A stretch of DNA of 64,000 nt, taken from positions 32,390 through 96,389 of the forward strand of contig JACQYL010000013.1 of assembly GCA_016208165.1 (NCBI GenBank), written 5' to 3'. Below the pieces are notes generated by a model that saw only the letters and a list, made by a program, of their open reading frames with translations, was not told the origin of the DNA and searched no databases. The stretch comes from Deltaproteobacteria bacterium. Lineage in GTDB: Bacteria; Desulfobacterota; Desulfarculia; JACQYL01. Each line of letters starts with the position of its first letter. Position 1 is the stretch's first letter. The translations under genes were made by a program, and so were the position numbers. Shown here in pieces: positions 27,736-36,604 of this stretch.

Positions 27736-29493
27736 ATGTCATATCTTGTTTTGGCCCGTGCATGGCGCCCGCAAACGTTTGAAGACGTGGTGGGACAAAA
27801 GCACGTTACCCAGACTCTGAAGAACGCGATAGCCCAGCGCCGGGTGGCCCACGCTTACCTGTTCAGCGGGCCGAGAGGGGTCGGAAAAACATCCCTGGCG
27901 AGGATATTGGCGAAAGCGCTGAACTGCGAGGAAGGCCCTACTGACCGCCCCTGCGGAGTCTGCACGCACTGCGTGGAGATTCGGGACGGCACGTCCATAG
28001 ACGTGCAGGAGATCGACGGCGCCTCCAATCGGGGAATCGAGGAGATTCGGGAACTCAGGGAAAACGCACGTTATCTGCCCTCAGGAAGCCGTTACAAGAT
28101 CTATATCATCGATGAAGTTCACATGCTGACCAAGGAAGCCTTCAACTCCCTGTTGAAGACCCTCGAGGAACCACCGCGGCACGTGTTGTTCATGTTCGCC
28201 ACCACGGAAGCGCACCGGGTTCCCCCAACCATCCTATCCAGGTGTCAAACGTTTCTCTTCAGGAGGATTCCGGCCTCCGACATCGAGGATCATCTCCGAA
28301 AGATCGTGGACAAAGAGGGTATCGAGATGGAGCCCGGGGGACTTGCGGTTCTGGCGCGCCAGGCGGACGGCAGTGTGCGGGATTCGCTGAGTCTTCTGGA
28401 CCAGGTGATCTCCTATGGCGATCGGAAGGTGACGGCGGCCATGGTTCGAAACGTACTCGGGCTCGTGGATCGATCCTTCGTCCTGGCGCTGTTGGAGAAC
28501 CTCGTCAGAAAACGCATAGCGGACGTTTTAAATACACTGGAAGAAGTCTATGCGGCCGGATACGACCTGAAGCAGTTTTATTATCTTCTTGTTCTGGAGG
28601 CACGAAATTTGCTCCTGAGGAAGACCGGAGCCAGGTTTTCAGACGTGCTGGAGGGCGAGGACGAGGTCATTCTTCAGCGAGTGCTCGATCGGGTGTCCGC
28701 GGCGTGGCTTCAGGCGGCTCAACACCAGTTGTTGAGCATGGACGCCGAGCTTCGTTTCGCTTCCTTCCCCCGGCTGGTGTTGGAAATGGGATTGCTGCGG
28801 CTGGCCCATTTAGGGGAGTTTTATGGCCTGGAAACCCTTCCCCCTGTGGCGTCGGAAAAGGACACAGGCCCGGATTCCCAAGTCTTCGAGTGCTCGAAAA
28901 AAACCGGGCGCGACTCGGACTCCGCCGTCAGGGAATCCCCGGCTATATTCGGGACCGGAGCCGAAAGTGGAGCCGGGGAAGACGGGACCAATGATGTCTC
29001 GGAGGATGAGCAGGCCGGACAGGAACCTGAAGAGCATTCGATCGAGCTCTGTGCAACCTCCGGTCCTGAGGAAACCGGCATTAAATCGATCTCAGGCTCA
29101 TTTGATCAAGGGTGTTTTATAGACAGCCTGGCGCTTCAAAAGCCGGCCCTTGGAGTCATTCTCAAGCATGCGCATGTCTTTCGTGACGGAAATGGTGTGC
29201 TGGTGATTCAGCTTCCTTCGACTTCGAGTTTCAATGCTTCGATGGTTCGGGATTCGAGGGATGAATTGTCAAGGGTGGCCTCGGAGGTTGCGGGAACGAC
29301 GATGAACGTTCGTATCGAGGAAACGGGCCCGTCTCGGGAAGCTCGACCTGTCACGCAAGAAAGGCTTGACGAAGGGCTTGGGCAAATGCAAAAAAAAGCG
29401 TTAGCGCATCCTATGATAAAGGAAATCAAGGCCGTTTTCAAAGGGGAGATGGTCGAGTTCATACCGCCCGCTCCCCTAAAGAATAAGGAGTAG
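27736..29493 (+). CDS. dnaX: DNA polymerase III subunit gamma/tau
   Basis: Clamp-loader ATPase of 585 residues. Walker [10 protein letters not shown] is at about 45-53. The four-cysteine zinc site [16 protein letters not shown] follows. Walker B/DExx is IIDEVHML near 125, sensor 1 is [18 protein letters not shown], and the collar domain continues to about 370. The acidic, Ser-rich middle (380-450) and the C-terminal domain make it tau-like. The start follows the tRNA by 122 bases. ybaB begins 4 bases after the stop, then recR, the common dnaX-ybaB-recR recombination operon. Confidence 0.96.
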   Translation: MSYLVLARAWRPQTFEDVVGQKHVTQTLKNAIAQRRVAHAYLFSGPRGVGKTSLARILAKALNCEEGPTDRPCGVCTHCVEIRDGTSIDVQEIDGASNRGIEEIRELRENARYLPSGSRYKIYIIDEVHMLTKEAFNSLLKTLEEPPRHVLFMFATTEAHRVPPTILSRCQTFLFRRIPASDIEDHLRKIVDKEGIEMEPGGLAVLARQADGSVRDSLSLLDQVISYGDRKVTAAMVRNVLGLVDRSFVLALLENLVRKRIADVLNTLEEVYAAGYDLKQFYYLLVLEARNLLLRKTGARFSDVLEGEDEVILQRVLDRVSAAWLQAAQHQLLSMDAELRFASFPRLVLEMGLLRLAHLGEFYGLETLPPVASEKDTGPDSQVFECSKKTGRDSDSAVRESPAIFGTGAESGAGEDGTNDVSEDEQAGQEPEEHSIELCATSGPEETGIKSISGSFDQGCFIDSLALQKPALGVILKHAHVFRDGNGVLVIQLPSTSSFNASMVRDSRDELSRVASEVAGTTMNVRIEETGPSREARPVTQERLDEGLGQMQKKALAHPMIKEIKAVFKGEMVEFIPPAPLKNKE

Positions 29494-29497
29494 CTCC

Positions 29498-29812
29498 ATG
29501 GCTAAGGGCTTTGGGAACTTGATGAAACAGGCTCAGAAAATGCAACAGCAGATGGTGAAAATGCAGGAGGAACTGGCGGGAAAGACGGTCGAGGCGACGG
29601 TTGGCGGGGGTATGGTCCGAGTGACGGCCAACGGGAAACAGGAAATCGTGTCGATTCTCATCGAACCCGAGGTTGTGGACCCCGAGGATGTGGAGATGCT
29701 TCAAGATCTCATAAGGGCTGCTGTGAACGAAGCTCTCAAGAAATCGCAGGAGATGGTCAGCTCGGAGATGAGCAAGATTACCGGGGGCATGAGCATCCCG
29801 GGATTGATGTAG
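29498..29812 (+). CDS. ybaB: YbaB/EbfC family nucleoid-associated protein
   Basis: A 104-residue dimeric DNA-binding protein. The N-terminal Met/Gln/Lys-rich helix ([21 protein letters not shown]) is split here as [10 protein letters not shown] and [11 protein letters not shown]. It precedes the central beta sheet [19 protein letters not shown] and a C-terminal helix ending GGMSIPGLM. Both features are diagnostic. The spacing of 4 bases on each side places it firmly in the dnaX-recR operon. Confidence 0.94.
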   Translation: MAKGFGNLMKQAQKMQQQMVKMQEELAGKTVEATVGGGMVRVTANGKQEIVSILIEPEVVDPEDVEMLQDLIRAAVNEALKKSQEMVSSEMSKITGGMSIPGLM

Positions 29813-29815
29813 CGA

Positions 29816-30448
29816 ATGAATCCATATCCGCCTCATATTCTGAACCTGGTGAAAAGCCTCAGCCGCCTACCTGGTATCGGGGAAAAGTCGGCTATGCGAA
29901 TGGCCATGCATATGCTGGATATGCCGGAGGAGCATTTAAAGAATCTGGCGCGCGACATTGGAGAGCTTCGAGAACGGATTAAACTGTGCTCCGTGTGCTG
30001 CAATCTTACGGAATCCCAACCGTGCGCCATCTGCCGGAACCCGGGCCGGGATGAATCCATAATCTGCGTGGTGGAGACTCCGGGGGACTTGATGGCGATA
30101 GAAAAGTCCGGCTGTTTTCGCGGTCGATATCACGTGCTGCATGGATCACTCTCGCCTTTGGATGATGTGGGTCCGGATAAATTGAAGATCAAGGAACTGC
30201 TTGAACGCTTGAACAACAACGTCATAAACGAGGTGATTTTGGCCACCAATCCTACCCCGGAAGGTGATGCAACGGCGTCGTACTTACTGGATCGGATTCG
30301 CGGGCTTGATGTCACCGTCAGCCGCATCGGTTTTGGAATTCCCGTTGGGGGAGATTTGAAGTTTTCCGATGCGGTTACATTAAAAAGTTCTTTGGAGTGC
30401 AGAAGACACATGTACATGCTCAAGGATTGTACGCCTGCTAATGATTGA
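29816..30448 (+). CDS. recR: Recombination protein RecR
   Basis: A 210-residue RecR acting with RecF/RecO to load RecA on gapped DNA. The helix-hairpin-helix LSRLPGIGEKSAMRMAMHML is at residues 13-32 (GIGEKSA core). The zinc finger is CSVCCNLTESQPCAIC near 57-72. The TOPRIM domain carries VVETPGDLMAIE and GATNPTPEGDAT-like ATNPTPEGDA. The C-terminal Walker B-like tail is present. It is in normal order after ybaB. Confidence 0.96.
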   Translation: MNPYPPHILNLVKSLSRLPGIGEKSAMRMAMHMLDMPEEHLKNLARDIGELRERIKLCSVCCNLTESQPCAICRNPGRDESIICVVETPGDLMAIEKSGCFRGRYHVLHGSLSPLDDVGPDKLKIKELLERLNNNVINEVILATNPTPEGDATASYLLDRIRGLDVTVSRIGFGIPVGGDLKFSDAVTLKSSLECRRHMYMLKDCTPAND

Positions 30449-30466
30449 GGGGAGGGACAAAGAGAG

Positions 30467-31537
30467 ATGGAGATTAAGTTAACGAAAGCTCCTGAAGGGC
30501 ATATGCCGCGTCCTGAAAGCGACGATAAGCTGGGTTTTGGGAAGTATTTTACGGACCACATGTTCATGATGGACTACCACGTCGACAAGGGTTGGTATGA
30601 CCCCCGGATCGTGCCCTACGGGTCCATCGAGTTGGATCCGGCCGCCGTGGTGCTGCATTATGGACAGCAGGTATTCGAGGGAGCCAAGGCCTATCGCGGC
30701 AAGAACGGCGGTATTTACCTGTTTCGAACCGAAAAGAACCTCGATAGGATGAATCGTTCCACGGTTCGCCTTTGCATGCCGCAAGTGCCGGTTGATTTCT
30801 TGATGGAGGCGCATAAGGAGCTTATCCTCTTGGACAAGGAGTGGATCCCGCACAAAGCTGGGTGTTCGTTGTATATCAGACCGACAATGATCGCCACGGA
30901 CGCCTTCCTGGGGGTGAAGCCCGCCAAAAAGTACCTGTTCTATACTATCATCGGTCCGGTGGGCGCGTACTATCCGGAAGGATTTAAACCTACCAAGATG
31001 TATGTCAGCACGGATCACGTGCGAGCGGTGCGCGGTGGTGTTGGAGAGACCAAGACGGGTGGAAATTACGCTGCGAGTCTTTTCGCGGCCGAAGCGGCCA
31101 TGAAGAAAGGCTTTACTCAGGTTTTATGGCTGGACGCCATTGAAAAGAAATACGTGGAAGAGGTCGGCACCAGCAATATCTTCTTCCTGTTTGAAGACGA
31201 GTTGGCTACGCCCCCTCTCGGGGGGACCATTCTACCGGGAATCACCAGAGACTCGGTACTCCAATTGACGCGAAGCTGGGGCTTGAAGGTGTCTGAAAGG
31301 CCGATCAGCATGGATGAAGTCGTCAATGCATTGAACTCCGGAAAGCTCAAAGAGGTGTTTGGAACCGGAACAGCCGCCGTCATTTCTCCCGTAGGTTCCT
31401 TCTGTTATCTTGAGAAAGAATACAGTGTGGCCGGCGGCACAACGGGTGAGCTTTCGAAAAAACTCTACGACACCTTGACGGGTATACAGTATGGCGAGCT
31501 GGAAGACCCGTTTGGGTGGGTACATCGCATCGGTTGA
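30467..31537 (+). CDS. ilvE: Branched-chain amino acid aminotransferase
   Basis: A 356-residue class IV PLP aminotransferase of the longer BCAT type (bacterial type II, similar to eukaryotic BCATs). It carries out the last step of Ile, Leu and Val synthesis or the first of their breakdown. Lys196 in ETKTGGNYAASLFA is the PLP lysine. YVEEVGTSNIFF and LPGITRDSVLQL are also characteristic. It starts 19 bases after recR behind GGGAGGGACAAAGAGAG, so it may be read from the same transcript. Confidence 0.94.
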   Translation: MEIKLTKAPEGHMPRPESDDKLGFGKYFTDHMFMMDYHVDKGWYDPRIVPYGSIELDPAAVVLHYGQQVFEGAKAYRGKNGGIYLFRTEKNLDRMNRSTVRLCMPQVPVDFLMEAHKELILLDKEWIPHKAGCSLYIRPTMIATDAFLGVKPAKKYLFYTIIGPVGAYYPEGFKPTKMYVSTDHVRAVRGGVGETKTGGNYAASLFAAEAAMKKGFTQVLWLDAIEKKYVEEVGTSNIFFLFEDELATPPLGGTILPGITRDSVLQLTRSWGLKVSERPISMDEVVNALNSGKLKEVFGTGTAAVISPVGSFCYLEKEYSVAGGTTGELSKKLYDTLTGIQYGELEDPFGWVHRIG

Positions 31538-31599
31538 TGCCGCCGTACCAGGGCGGATCTTTTTCGCCGGATCAGGATAGGGCTACAGTGGAGAATAAA

Positions 31600-32613
31600 A
31601 TGCGTATCGAGTGCCCACATTGTGGCTATTCGAAAGAAATACCGAAAGATCGTGTTCCCGAGACGGCCCGCAGCGCCAAGTGTCCGAACTGCGGGAAACG
31701 GTTTCCCTTCTCGATGGCGGATGCGAAAGCGCCATTGCCTGAGTCCTCTTCGAGAGCGGATGTGGAGGCTTCGGTTTCCGGTTCTATTTCTTCCTCGACC
31801 CTTTCCGCCGCATCCGGCGAAAGAGACACCTTAATCCGGAAGGAGTCCGCTTCGAGTCCCGAAGGACGAGAAGAGCCTGTTTCTGAACGAGTAGAAGCGA
31901 TTCCCACCAGACAGGACGTCCTTCCCTGGGACGAGTTGGAGGTGGCCCCGTCCGAGCACGCGGACCTGGATGAAGAATCCGAAACGGAAACGTCCGGCTC
32001 CACACCGTGGGAGGATTCGGCCCAGACCAATCTGCTGAGTTCACTGTTCGATACCGCGCGACAGGCCCTCTTGACTCCAGGCAGTTTCTTTTCACAAATG
32101 AATCCGGAAGGCACTTACGGCTATCCGATTTCCTTCGCCCTGCTGCTGAGCTTCGTCGGATTTTTCTTTCAATTTCTCTGGGGGATCCTATTTAATTCCG
32201 ACTTAATCATCCGAGTGTTGGCCGCTCTGCAGCTGTCCCCCGACACTATTTCCGCCGGGGTGGTCGTTGGAACGGCCGTAATGGTGCCCGTGCTGATGCT
32301 GGCGCTCTTGGCGGGCCTGTTTATTCAGTCCGCCATTCTGCATATTTGTTTGCTGATCCTTAGAGGCGCCAATGCGCCCTTCCTAGGTACGTTCAAAGTG
32401 ATGTCATACTCGAGCGCGGCCTCTGTCTTTCTAATCATACCTTTCCTAGGCAGCTTTGTGGCCTTTGTCTGGGGTTTGGTATTAATGGTGATAGGGGTAT
32501 CTCGAGTTCATTCCATCGGAATAGGGAAGTCCGTCCTGGCTATTTTGCTTCCCTTTATCTTGCTTATTGTTTTATGTATAATGCTTTTTTTGACTTTTCA
32601 GATTTTGGTGTAG
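31600..32613 (+). CDS. Zinc-ribbon plus Yip1-like membrane protein
   Basis: A 337-residue protein. The N terminus MRIECPHCGYSKEIPKDRVP...AKCPNCGKRF is a CxxC...CxxC zinc ribbon of the MJ0042 type. A long acidic Ser/Glu-rich linker (residues 50-150) follows. The last 180 residues contain about five hydrophobic segments with the pattern of a Yip1/DUF1282-type domain (VLLTPGSFFSQMNPEGTYGYPISFALLLS, in pieces LLTPGSFFSQM and GTYGYPISFALLL). The frame is open from 31516 inside ilvE, but I chose ATG 31600, preceded by GGAG at 6 bases. Function is unknown; the ribbon faces the cytoplasm. Confidence 0.8.
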   Translation: MRIECPHCGYSKEIPKDRVPETARSAKCPNCGKRFPFSMADAKAPLPESSSRADVEASVSGSISSSTLSAASGERDTLIRKESASSPEGREEPVSERVEAIPTRQDVLPWDELEVAPSEHADLDEESETETSGSTPWEDSAQTNLLSSLFDTARQALLTPGSFFSQMNPEGTYGYPISFALLLSFVGFFFQFLWGILFNSDLIIRVLAALQLSPDTISAGVVVGTAVMVPVLMLALLAGLFIQSAILHICLLILRGANAPFLGTFKVMSYSSAASVFLIIPFLGSFVAFVWGLVLMVIGVSRVHSIGIGKSVLAILLPFILLIVLCIMLFLTFQILV

Positions 32614-32790
32614 GCATTGATAGCTAATCACTTTTAGAATAAGGAAGACGGGATTTCATTAAGGAAAAGCAAAGCTCATAATCAGCCGGTGGCGTGTGCG
32701 GCCGAAAGAGCTAAGATCGCCGGATTAAAGCTTGTCTTCTTTTATCATATACAAAGGCTCGGGTAATACTGAATACGGGGAGGACTCGAT
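32614..32790 (+). other. Possibly structured leader of the CBS-ACT gene
   Basis: A 177-base gap with complementary AGCTC (32673-32677) and GAGCT (32708-32712) around a GC-rich arm. It also contains GCAAAGC (32669) and CTAAGATCGCCGG (32711-32723), pieces reminiscent of cyclic-di-GMP-I (GEMM) riboswitch cores. The first half of a GEMM element is not recognisable, so I do not call a riboswitch. Confidence 0.25.
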
Positions 32791-33471
32791 ATGCTCGTAA
32801 AAGGTTGGATGACCACCGATGTTGTAACGATCGACGAGAACACGTCCATGATGAAGGCCGGTCAGATCATGAAGGAGTACAATATTCACTCGCTGCCGGT
32901 AATGAAAAATGGTGCATTAGTCGGTATTGTTACGGACCGGGATGTCAAGGAAGCGTCACCATCGAAAGCCACAACCCTGGATGTGCATGAGCTGTATTAC
33001 CTGCTTTCGGAACTGAAAGTCAAAGATATAATGAGGAAGAACCCCATCACGGTGGATCCCGACGAGACGGTGGAAAAAGCGGCCGTGATTATGCTTGAAA
33101 ACGAGGTTCACGCACTCCCTGTGGTGAATAGCAAAGGGGCGTTGGTGGGTATGATCACCCAGGGGGATGTGTTCCGTGTGCTGATCAGTATTACCGGTAT
33201 TTATCGGGGCGGGGTGCAGTTTGCATTCAACCTGCCGGATCGGCCGGGAACGATTAAAGAGGTGGCCGACGTCATACGCAGGCACGGGGGTCAGATGGTC
33301 AGCATACTGACTTCTTACGATTCATGCGAAGAGGACTGCAGACACGTTTTTATACGTATAACGGATTTGCCCGAAGATAAGCTTAAGGCGCTGACGAAGG
33401 AACTGGATGAGAATTTTATCCTGTTGTATACGGTCAAGGACGTGCTCAAGGACGTTAAACGCAAGGCCTAG
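32791..33471 (+). CDS. CBS-pair and ACT domain protein (AcuB-like)
   Basis: A 226-residue cytoplasmic protein. There are two CBS motifs, LVKGWMTTDVVTIDENTSM with SLPVMKNGALVGIVTDRDVKEA, then VKDIMRKNPITVDPDETVEKA with ALPVVNSKGALVGMITQGDV. These are followed from about residue 145 by an ACT-like domain (FNLPDRPGTIKEVADVIRRHGG). CBS pairs bind adenosine nucleotides and ACT domains bind amino acids or other small ligands. No catalytic domain is fused, so it is probably a regulator of another protein. It follows the zinc-ribbon gene but has its own leader. Confidence 0.9.
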   Translation: MLVKGWMTTDVVTIDENTSMMKAGQIMKEYNIHSLPVMKNGALVGIVTDRDVKEASPSKATTLDVHELYYLLSELKVKDIMRKNPITVDPDETVEKAAVIMLENEVHALPVVNSKGALVGMITQGDVFRVLISITGIYRGGVQFAFNLPDRPGTIKEVADVIRRHGGQMVSILTSYDSCEEDCRHVFIRITDLPEDKLKALTKELDENFILLYTVKDVLKDVKRKA

Positions 33472-33672
33472 CCGGCAAAAATAACTCGGGTGCGAGGACG
33501 GTTGGATTCCTCGGTGGACGAGATGTCGGCTTTTTCCCCGATCGAGGCGCAGCCTGCTTGCCAGGGACAAGCTGCAGCGCGCCCGTTCGGCCGCGGACCC
33601 GCCACAAGAGGAAGCCTTCCGCCGGATCGACCGCTTCCGATGCCCGGATTTGGTGCGGAGATCCTGGCGGAA

Positions 33673-34008
33673 CTAAGGTCTCAACAGCACCTGATCTCCG
33701 AAAACCGCCTCCAAATGAGACTTGAGCCGATGGAGATGCACTTCGTCCTCCAATTCGACGATCAGATCCCCGTCGGTGGAAACTTGAAGCAACGCGTGCG
33801 ATTCGATCACATCGATCATTCGCTCCGGGTTAGCCGTAAACCACCCTTTCATGCGCCGGAGCAGTTCAGCTCCATTCCATCTGCGCTCGATCGTCAGATC
33901 GATATCCCGATACAGAGCGTTCCAACCTATGATCGTAGGGTTTTTGATGACCGGAGAAATGGGATCGTTGTAAATTGCACATCGGCCGAACACGCGCATT
34001 CGGATCAT
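33673..34008 (-). CDS. Hypothetical protein, 111 residues
   Basis: I do not recognise this family. The protein is soluble-looking and balanced in composition: MIRMRVFGRCAIYNDPISPV at the N terminus, a mixed core with TIERRWNGAELLRRMKGWFT, and an acidic-basic tail LIVELEDEVHLHRLKSHLEAVFG. The codon third positions are GC-rich like the neighbours. The longer frame on the opposite strand (33490-34419) is low-complexity and looks like its shadow. No operon partner is seen. Confidence 0.55.
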   Translation of the reverse strand: MIRMRVFGRCAIYNDPISPVIKNPTIIGWNALYRDIDLTIERRWNGAELLRRMKGWFTANPERMIDVIESHALLQVSTDGDLIVELEDEVHLHRLKSHLEAVFGDQVLLRP

Positions 34009-34432
34009 GGTTGGTTCTCTTCACGATTGGATGTTCGTTTCTTGTTCCCGGCGAGGGTCGGGGGAACGCTCTTGCGATGCGTACAGGCCGGCCTGCAGAC
34101 GGCCCTATGGGATCCGCTTGCCGGTGGGTCACCGGAGCGTCCGATGGTTGCGCGGGCCATGGCCTCCTTCGACCGTGAGCGAAACATTATAGTAACGCAG
34201 GCGTGGTTGAAGAAACAAGTCCGCTCGGAAGGTCCGCGCCGGCGGGTCCGTTGCTGCCGAGCTAGGGCTCGGCGTTCCCAGGGTTGCATAGGGTTGAAGA
34301 AACAAGTCCGCTCGGGATCGTCCATTCCTGACCGCCGCAGCGAGGCAGCCGGCCGGCTCCGTTGTCGATCGGCATTCCATGGCGGCCTCCTGGGACGGAC
34401 TGCCGTCATCTCGGAATAATAGGACATTTACC
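34009..34432. other. Intergenic region with direct repeats
   Basis: No gene can be supported. A 24-bp direct repeat (core GTTGAAGAAACAAGTCCGC) occurs at 34205-34228 and 34292-34315, 87 bp apart. The inverted GCCGAGC/GCTCGGC arms at 34257-34273 lie between the two. The frames that span it on both strands are rich in Arg, Pro and Ser and not protein-like. Confidence 0.55.
34205..34315. repeat. Pair of 24-bp direct repeats
   Basis: The sequence starting GGTTGAAGAAACAAGTCCGC and ending TCGG is present at 34205-34228 and exactly again at 34292-34315. The 63 bases between contain a small GC-rich hairpin. The pair could be a protein-binding array or the scar of a deleted unit. No further copy was noticed in the window. 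Confidence 0.7.
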
Positions 34433-34777
34433 ATGGAGAAGAACATTCTGAAGTTCACGATCAACCTCCTCCTGTTCATCGATCTCTGTTCCGTCGGCAT
34501 GATTGGTCTCTTGCTGGCGTTCGTCATCCCTCGGGGAGGACCCCGAAGCGGGGACGGCTATTTCCTGTGGCTGCACCGACATGATTGGGCGGATCTTCAC
34601 CTCTACCTGGCCCTGGTGTTTCTCCTGATGCTGTTCGTCCATGTTTCATTCAATTGGAAGTGGGTTGTCCAATCATACAAGCGCTATTTTGGAGAAGTTT
34701 GGAGAAAAGGCCTTCTGCTGACGGCGGTAGCCTGGATATTCGTGTTGCTGGTGGGGTGGACTCTGGCGAAAATGTAA
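34433..34777 (+). CDS. DUF4405-like small membrane protein
   Basis: A 114-residue inner-membrane protein with three hydrophobic segments. The pattern HRHDWADLHLYLALVFLLMLFVHVSFNWKWV (pieces HDWADLHLYLALVF and FVHVSFNWKWV) has the spaced histidines of DUF4405 / cytochrome b-like membrane proteins, which may bind haem. The start at ATG 34433 is preceded by AATAGGA. It is not clearly part of an operon: the FN3 gene on its right is convergent. Confidence 0.72.
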   Translation: MEKNILKFTINLLLFIDLCSVGMIGLLLAFVIPRGGPRSGDGYFLWLHRHDWADLHLYLALVFLLMLFVHVSFNWKWVVQSYKRYFGEVWRKGLLLTAVAWIFVLLVGWTLAKM

Positions 34778-34900
34778 CACCGGGAATGAGATGGGGAGAT
34801 ACGGGCGTCTGCCATGGATGATGGTCTCGTATGAACCTGCGGTGGACCCTTTGCGGATATGCGGCCCTCGATGTAGAAATCGGAAGCGTCCTCCTGAGCG

Positions 34901-36586
34901 TTATTTGTTCTTGGGAATGTCTTCCCGGTTGACCGGAGACTTTCGATCCTTCCGGCTCCATGCTACAGGCGTGGACGGCTCGGATACTCGGCCGTCTCGA
35001 CCGTAAGCAGTCACCCGATAGCGGATGAGGTCCCCTTTGGGCGGATGAAGATCCGTGAATCCGGGCTCCCTCAGCAAAGACGAAATTCGAATGAATTCTC
35101 CGTCCCCGCCAATGCTGCGCTCTACGAGGTAGCCTTCCTGCCCGGCCTCGCTTCCCGAGGTCCAAATCAGCTTAGGAAAACCGGAGTCATCGATTTCCAG
35201 AGAAAGCTGTTTCGGGGGTGCGACCGTTATCGAACCGAAAAAGCGCTGGGTGAGTTGTCTGGAGCCGGCGCTTTCGTTGCCGTCTCCGTCCAGGGCTGTA
35301 ACAAAATAGATGTAGGACGCACCCACGACGCCGGTTACATCGTCAAAGCCGAGCCCGCTGACCGGCGAAGAATTCAGACGGTCCGCATCCGAGTCCTTGC
35401 CGGCTTCCCGCCGGTATACGTAATATCCGGCGACATCCTCATCGGGCGGGGCCACCCAGGCCAATCGAACCCGGCCTTCCTCCACGGCAAGATCCGTGAG
35501 AACAGGGGGGGTTGGCGGAGTACGGTCAGGCAACCTCAGTGACTGGGCCTTCGTCGCCGCGCTGGAGTTTCCCACTCCGTCCACCGCGTCCACTGAGTAA
35601 TAGTAGGTATACGGCGACTTGGGATCCAACCGGTCGGAGGATATCATTGTTTTTTCCCCGGCGGCGGCAACGGTTTTCAGAAGAACGGGTTTGTCCTGGC
35701 TTCCGACGGAACGGTAGACACGGTAAAAAGTCACATCCACGGAAGAGCTGACGTCCCAGCTCAGACGCACTGCACCGTTGTCTTCAACGGACACGTGGAG
35801 CCCCTCGGGGGGGGTGGGCGGTTTTGCGTCGAGCAGGGAAGCCAGGGCCGGCATCGAGGGGTCCCCTTCCCCGCTGTATGGGTCCACGCCGGCAATTCGG
35901 TAGTAATAGAGAACGTTGCTCTTGACTCTCCTGTCCTCGTACTTCGTGGTTGCAGGACTCACTTGAGCTATGGCTTCGCCGGTATCGCTCTTCAGGCCAA
36001 GCTTGGCCCTGTCCATCAGAGGCAAGGCCAAGGCCTTGCGGTAGACACGATACGCGGAGAGTTCCGGATCGTTCAGCGGCTTCCAGCTCAGGACCAGGGC
36101 CTGATCGGAGGAACGGGCGGACACCCCTATAACCCGGGATGGAGGACGGCCGTCGTGCCATGCAAAATCAACCGGTGGTGACTGTCCGAGTTCCTTTCCA
36201 TTGGAATCGACGGCCACCACACGGTAGGTGTAGGAGACCCCGGGCTTGACGCCTCGGTCCCAGAATATGCCGTAAAATTCCTGCGCGCCTTTTTCGCGGA
36301 TGAGCTGAGGCGCGACCGGTCTATCCGTTACGCGTTCGGACTTTTGTTTCTTAGTGCTTCGATACACATCAAACCTCACCGGAGCCACACGGCGAATGTG
36401 TTGATCCACAAGCTTCTTCGACAGGTTATGGGTTCTCCATTCGATGCAGGCCGTCCCCTCGGTCGTTGGCTTGACGCGAACGTCCAAAGGCATGGTCTCC
36501 GCGTGGCTCTTGGTACCGGCCAGCATCACAAGGACGAAGAGCGAGCAAACGGCATGGCGTATGAAGGCGTGGCTTGGCCTTTTCAT
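34901..36586 (-). CDS. Exported multi-FN3 protein, partner of the giant protein
   Basis: A 561-residue protein with signal peptide AVCSLFVLVMLAGTKSHA ending near residue 29. About five fibronectin type III domains follow, each with the paired patterns PPxPxGLxxxxxxxxxxLxWxxxxxxDVxxYxVYRS and YYYRIxAVDxxGNES. Examples are RVIGVSARSSDQALVLSWKP, YRVYRSVGSQDKPVL and YYVYRREAGKDSD. The tail is short and basic, with no anchor. It begins 18 bases after the stop of the giant gene on the same strand, so the two are almost certainly co-transcribed and both exported. A structural or binding role outside the cytoplasm is inferred. Confidence 0.85.
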   Translation of the reverse strand: MKRPSHAFIRHAVCSLFVLVMLAGTKSHAETMPLDVRVKPTTEGTACIEWRTHNLSKKLVDQHIRRVAPVRFDVYRSTKKQKSERVTDRPVAPQLIREKGAQEFYGIFWDRGVKPGVSYTYRVVAVDSNGKELGQSPPVDFAWHDGRPPSRVIGVSARSSDQALVLSWKPLNDPELSAYRVYRKALALPLMDRAKLGLKSDTGEAIAQVSPATTKYEDRRVKSNVLYYYRIAGVDPYSGEGDPSMPALASLLDAKPPTPPEGLHVSVEDNGAVRLSWDVSSSVDVTFYRVYRSVGSQDKPVLLKTVAAAGEKTMISSDRLDPKSPYTYYYSVDAVDGVGNSSAATKAQSLRLPDRTPPTPPVLTDLAVEEGRVRLAWVAPPDEDVAGYYVYRREAGKDSDADRLNSSPVSGLGFDDVTGVVGASYIYFVTALDGDGNESAGSRQLTQRFFGSITVAPPKQLSLEIDDSGFPKLIWTSGSEAGQEGYLVERSIGGDGEFIRISSLLREPGFTDLHPPKGDLIRYRVTAYGRDGRVSEPSTPVAWSRKDRKSPVNREDIPKNK

Positions 36587-36604
36587 GGCATGCGGCCTCT
36601 ATTC

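Noticed and set aside
33490..34419. 309-residue plus-strand frame
   Set aside because: Pro/Arg/Ser-rich and low quality; the opposite-strand frame 33673-34008 has better protein composition, and the right half crosses direct repeats.
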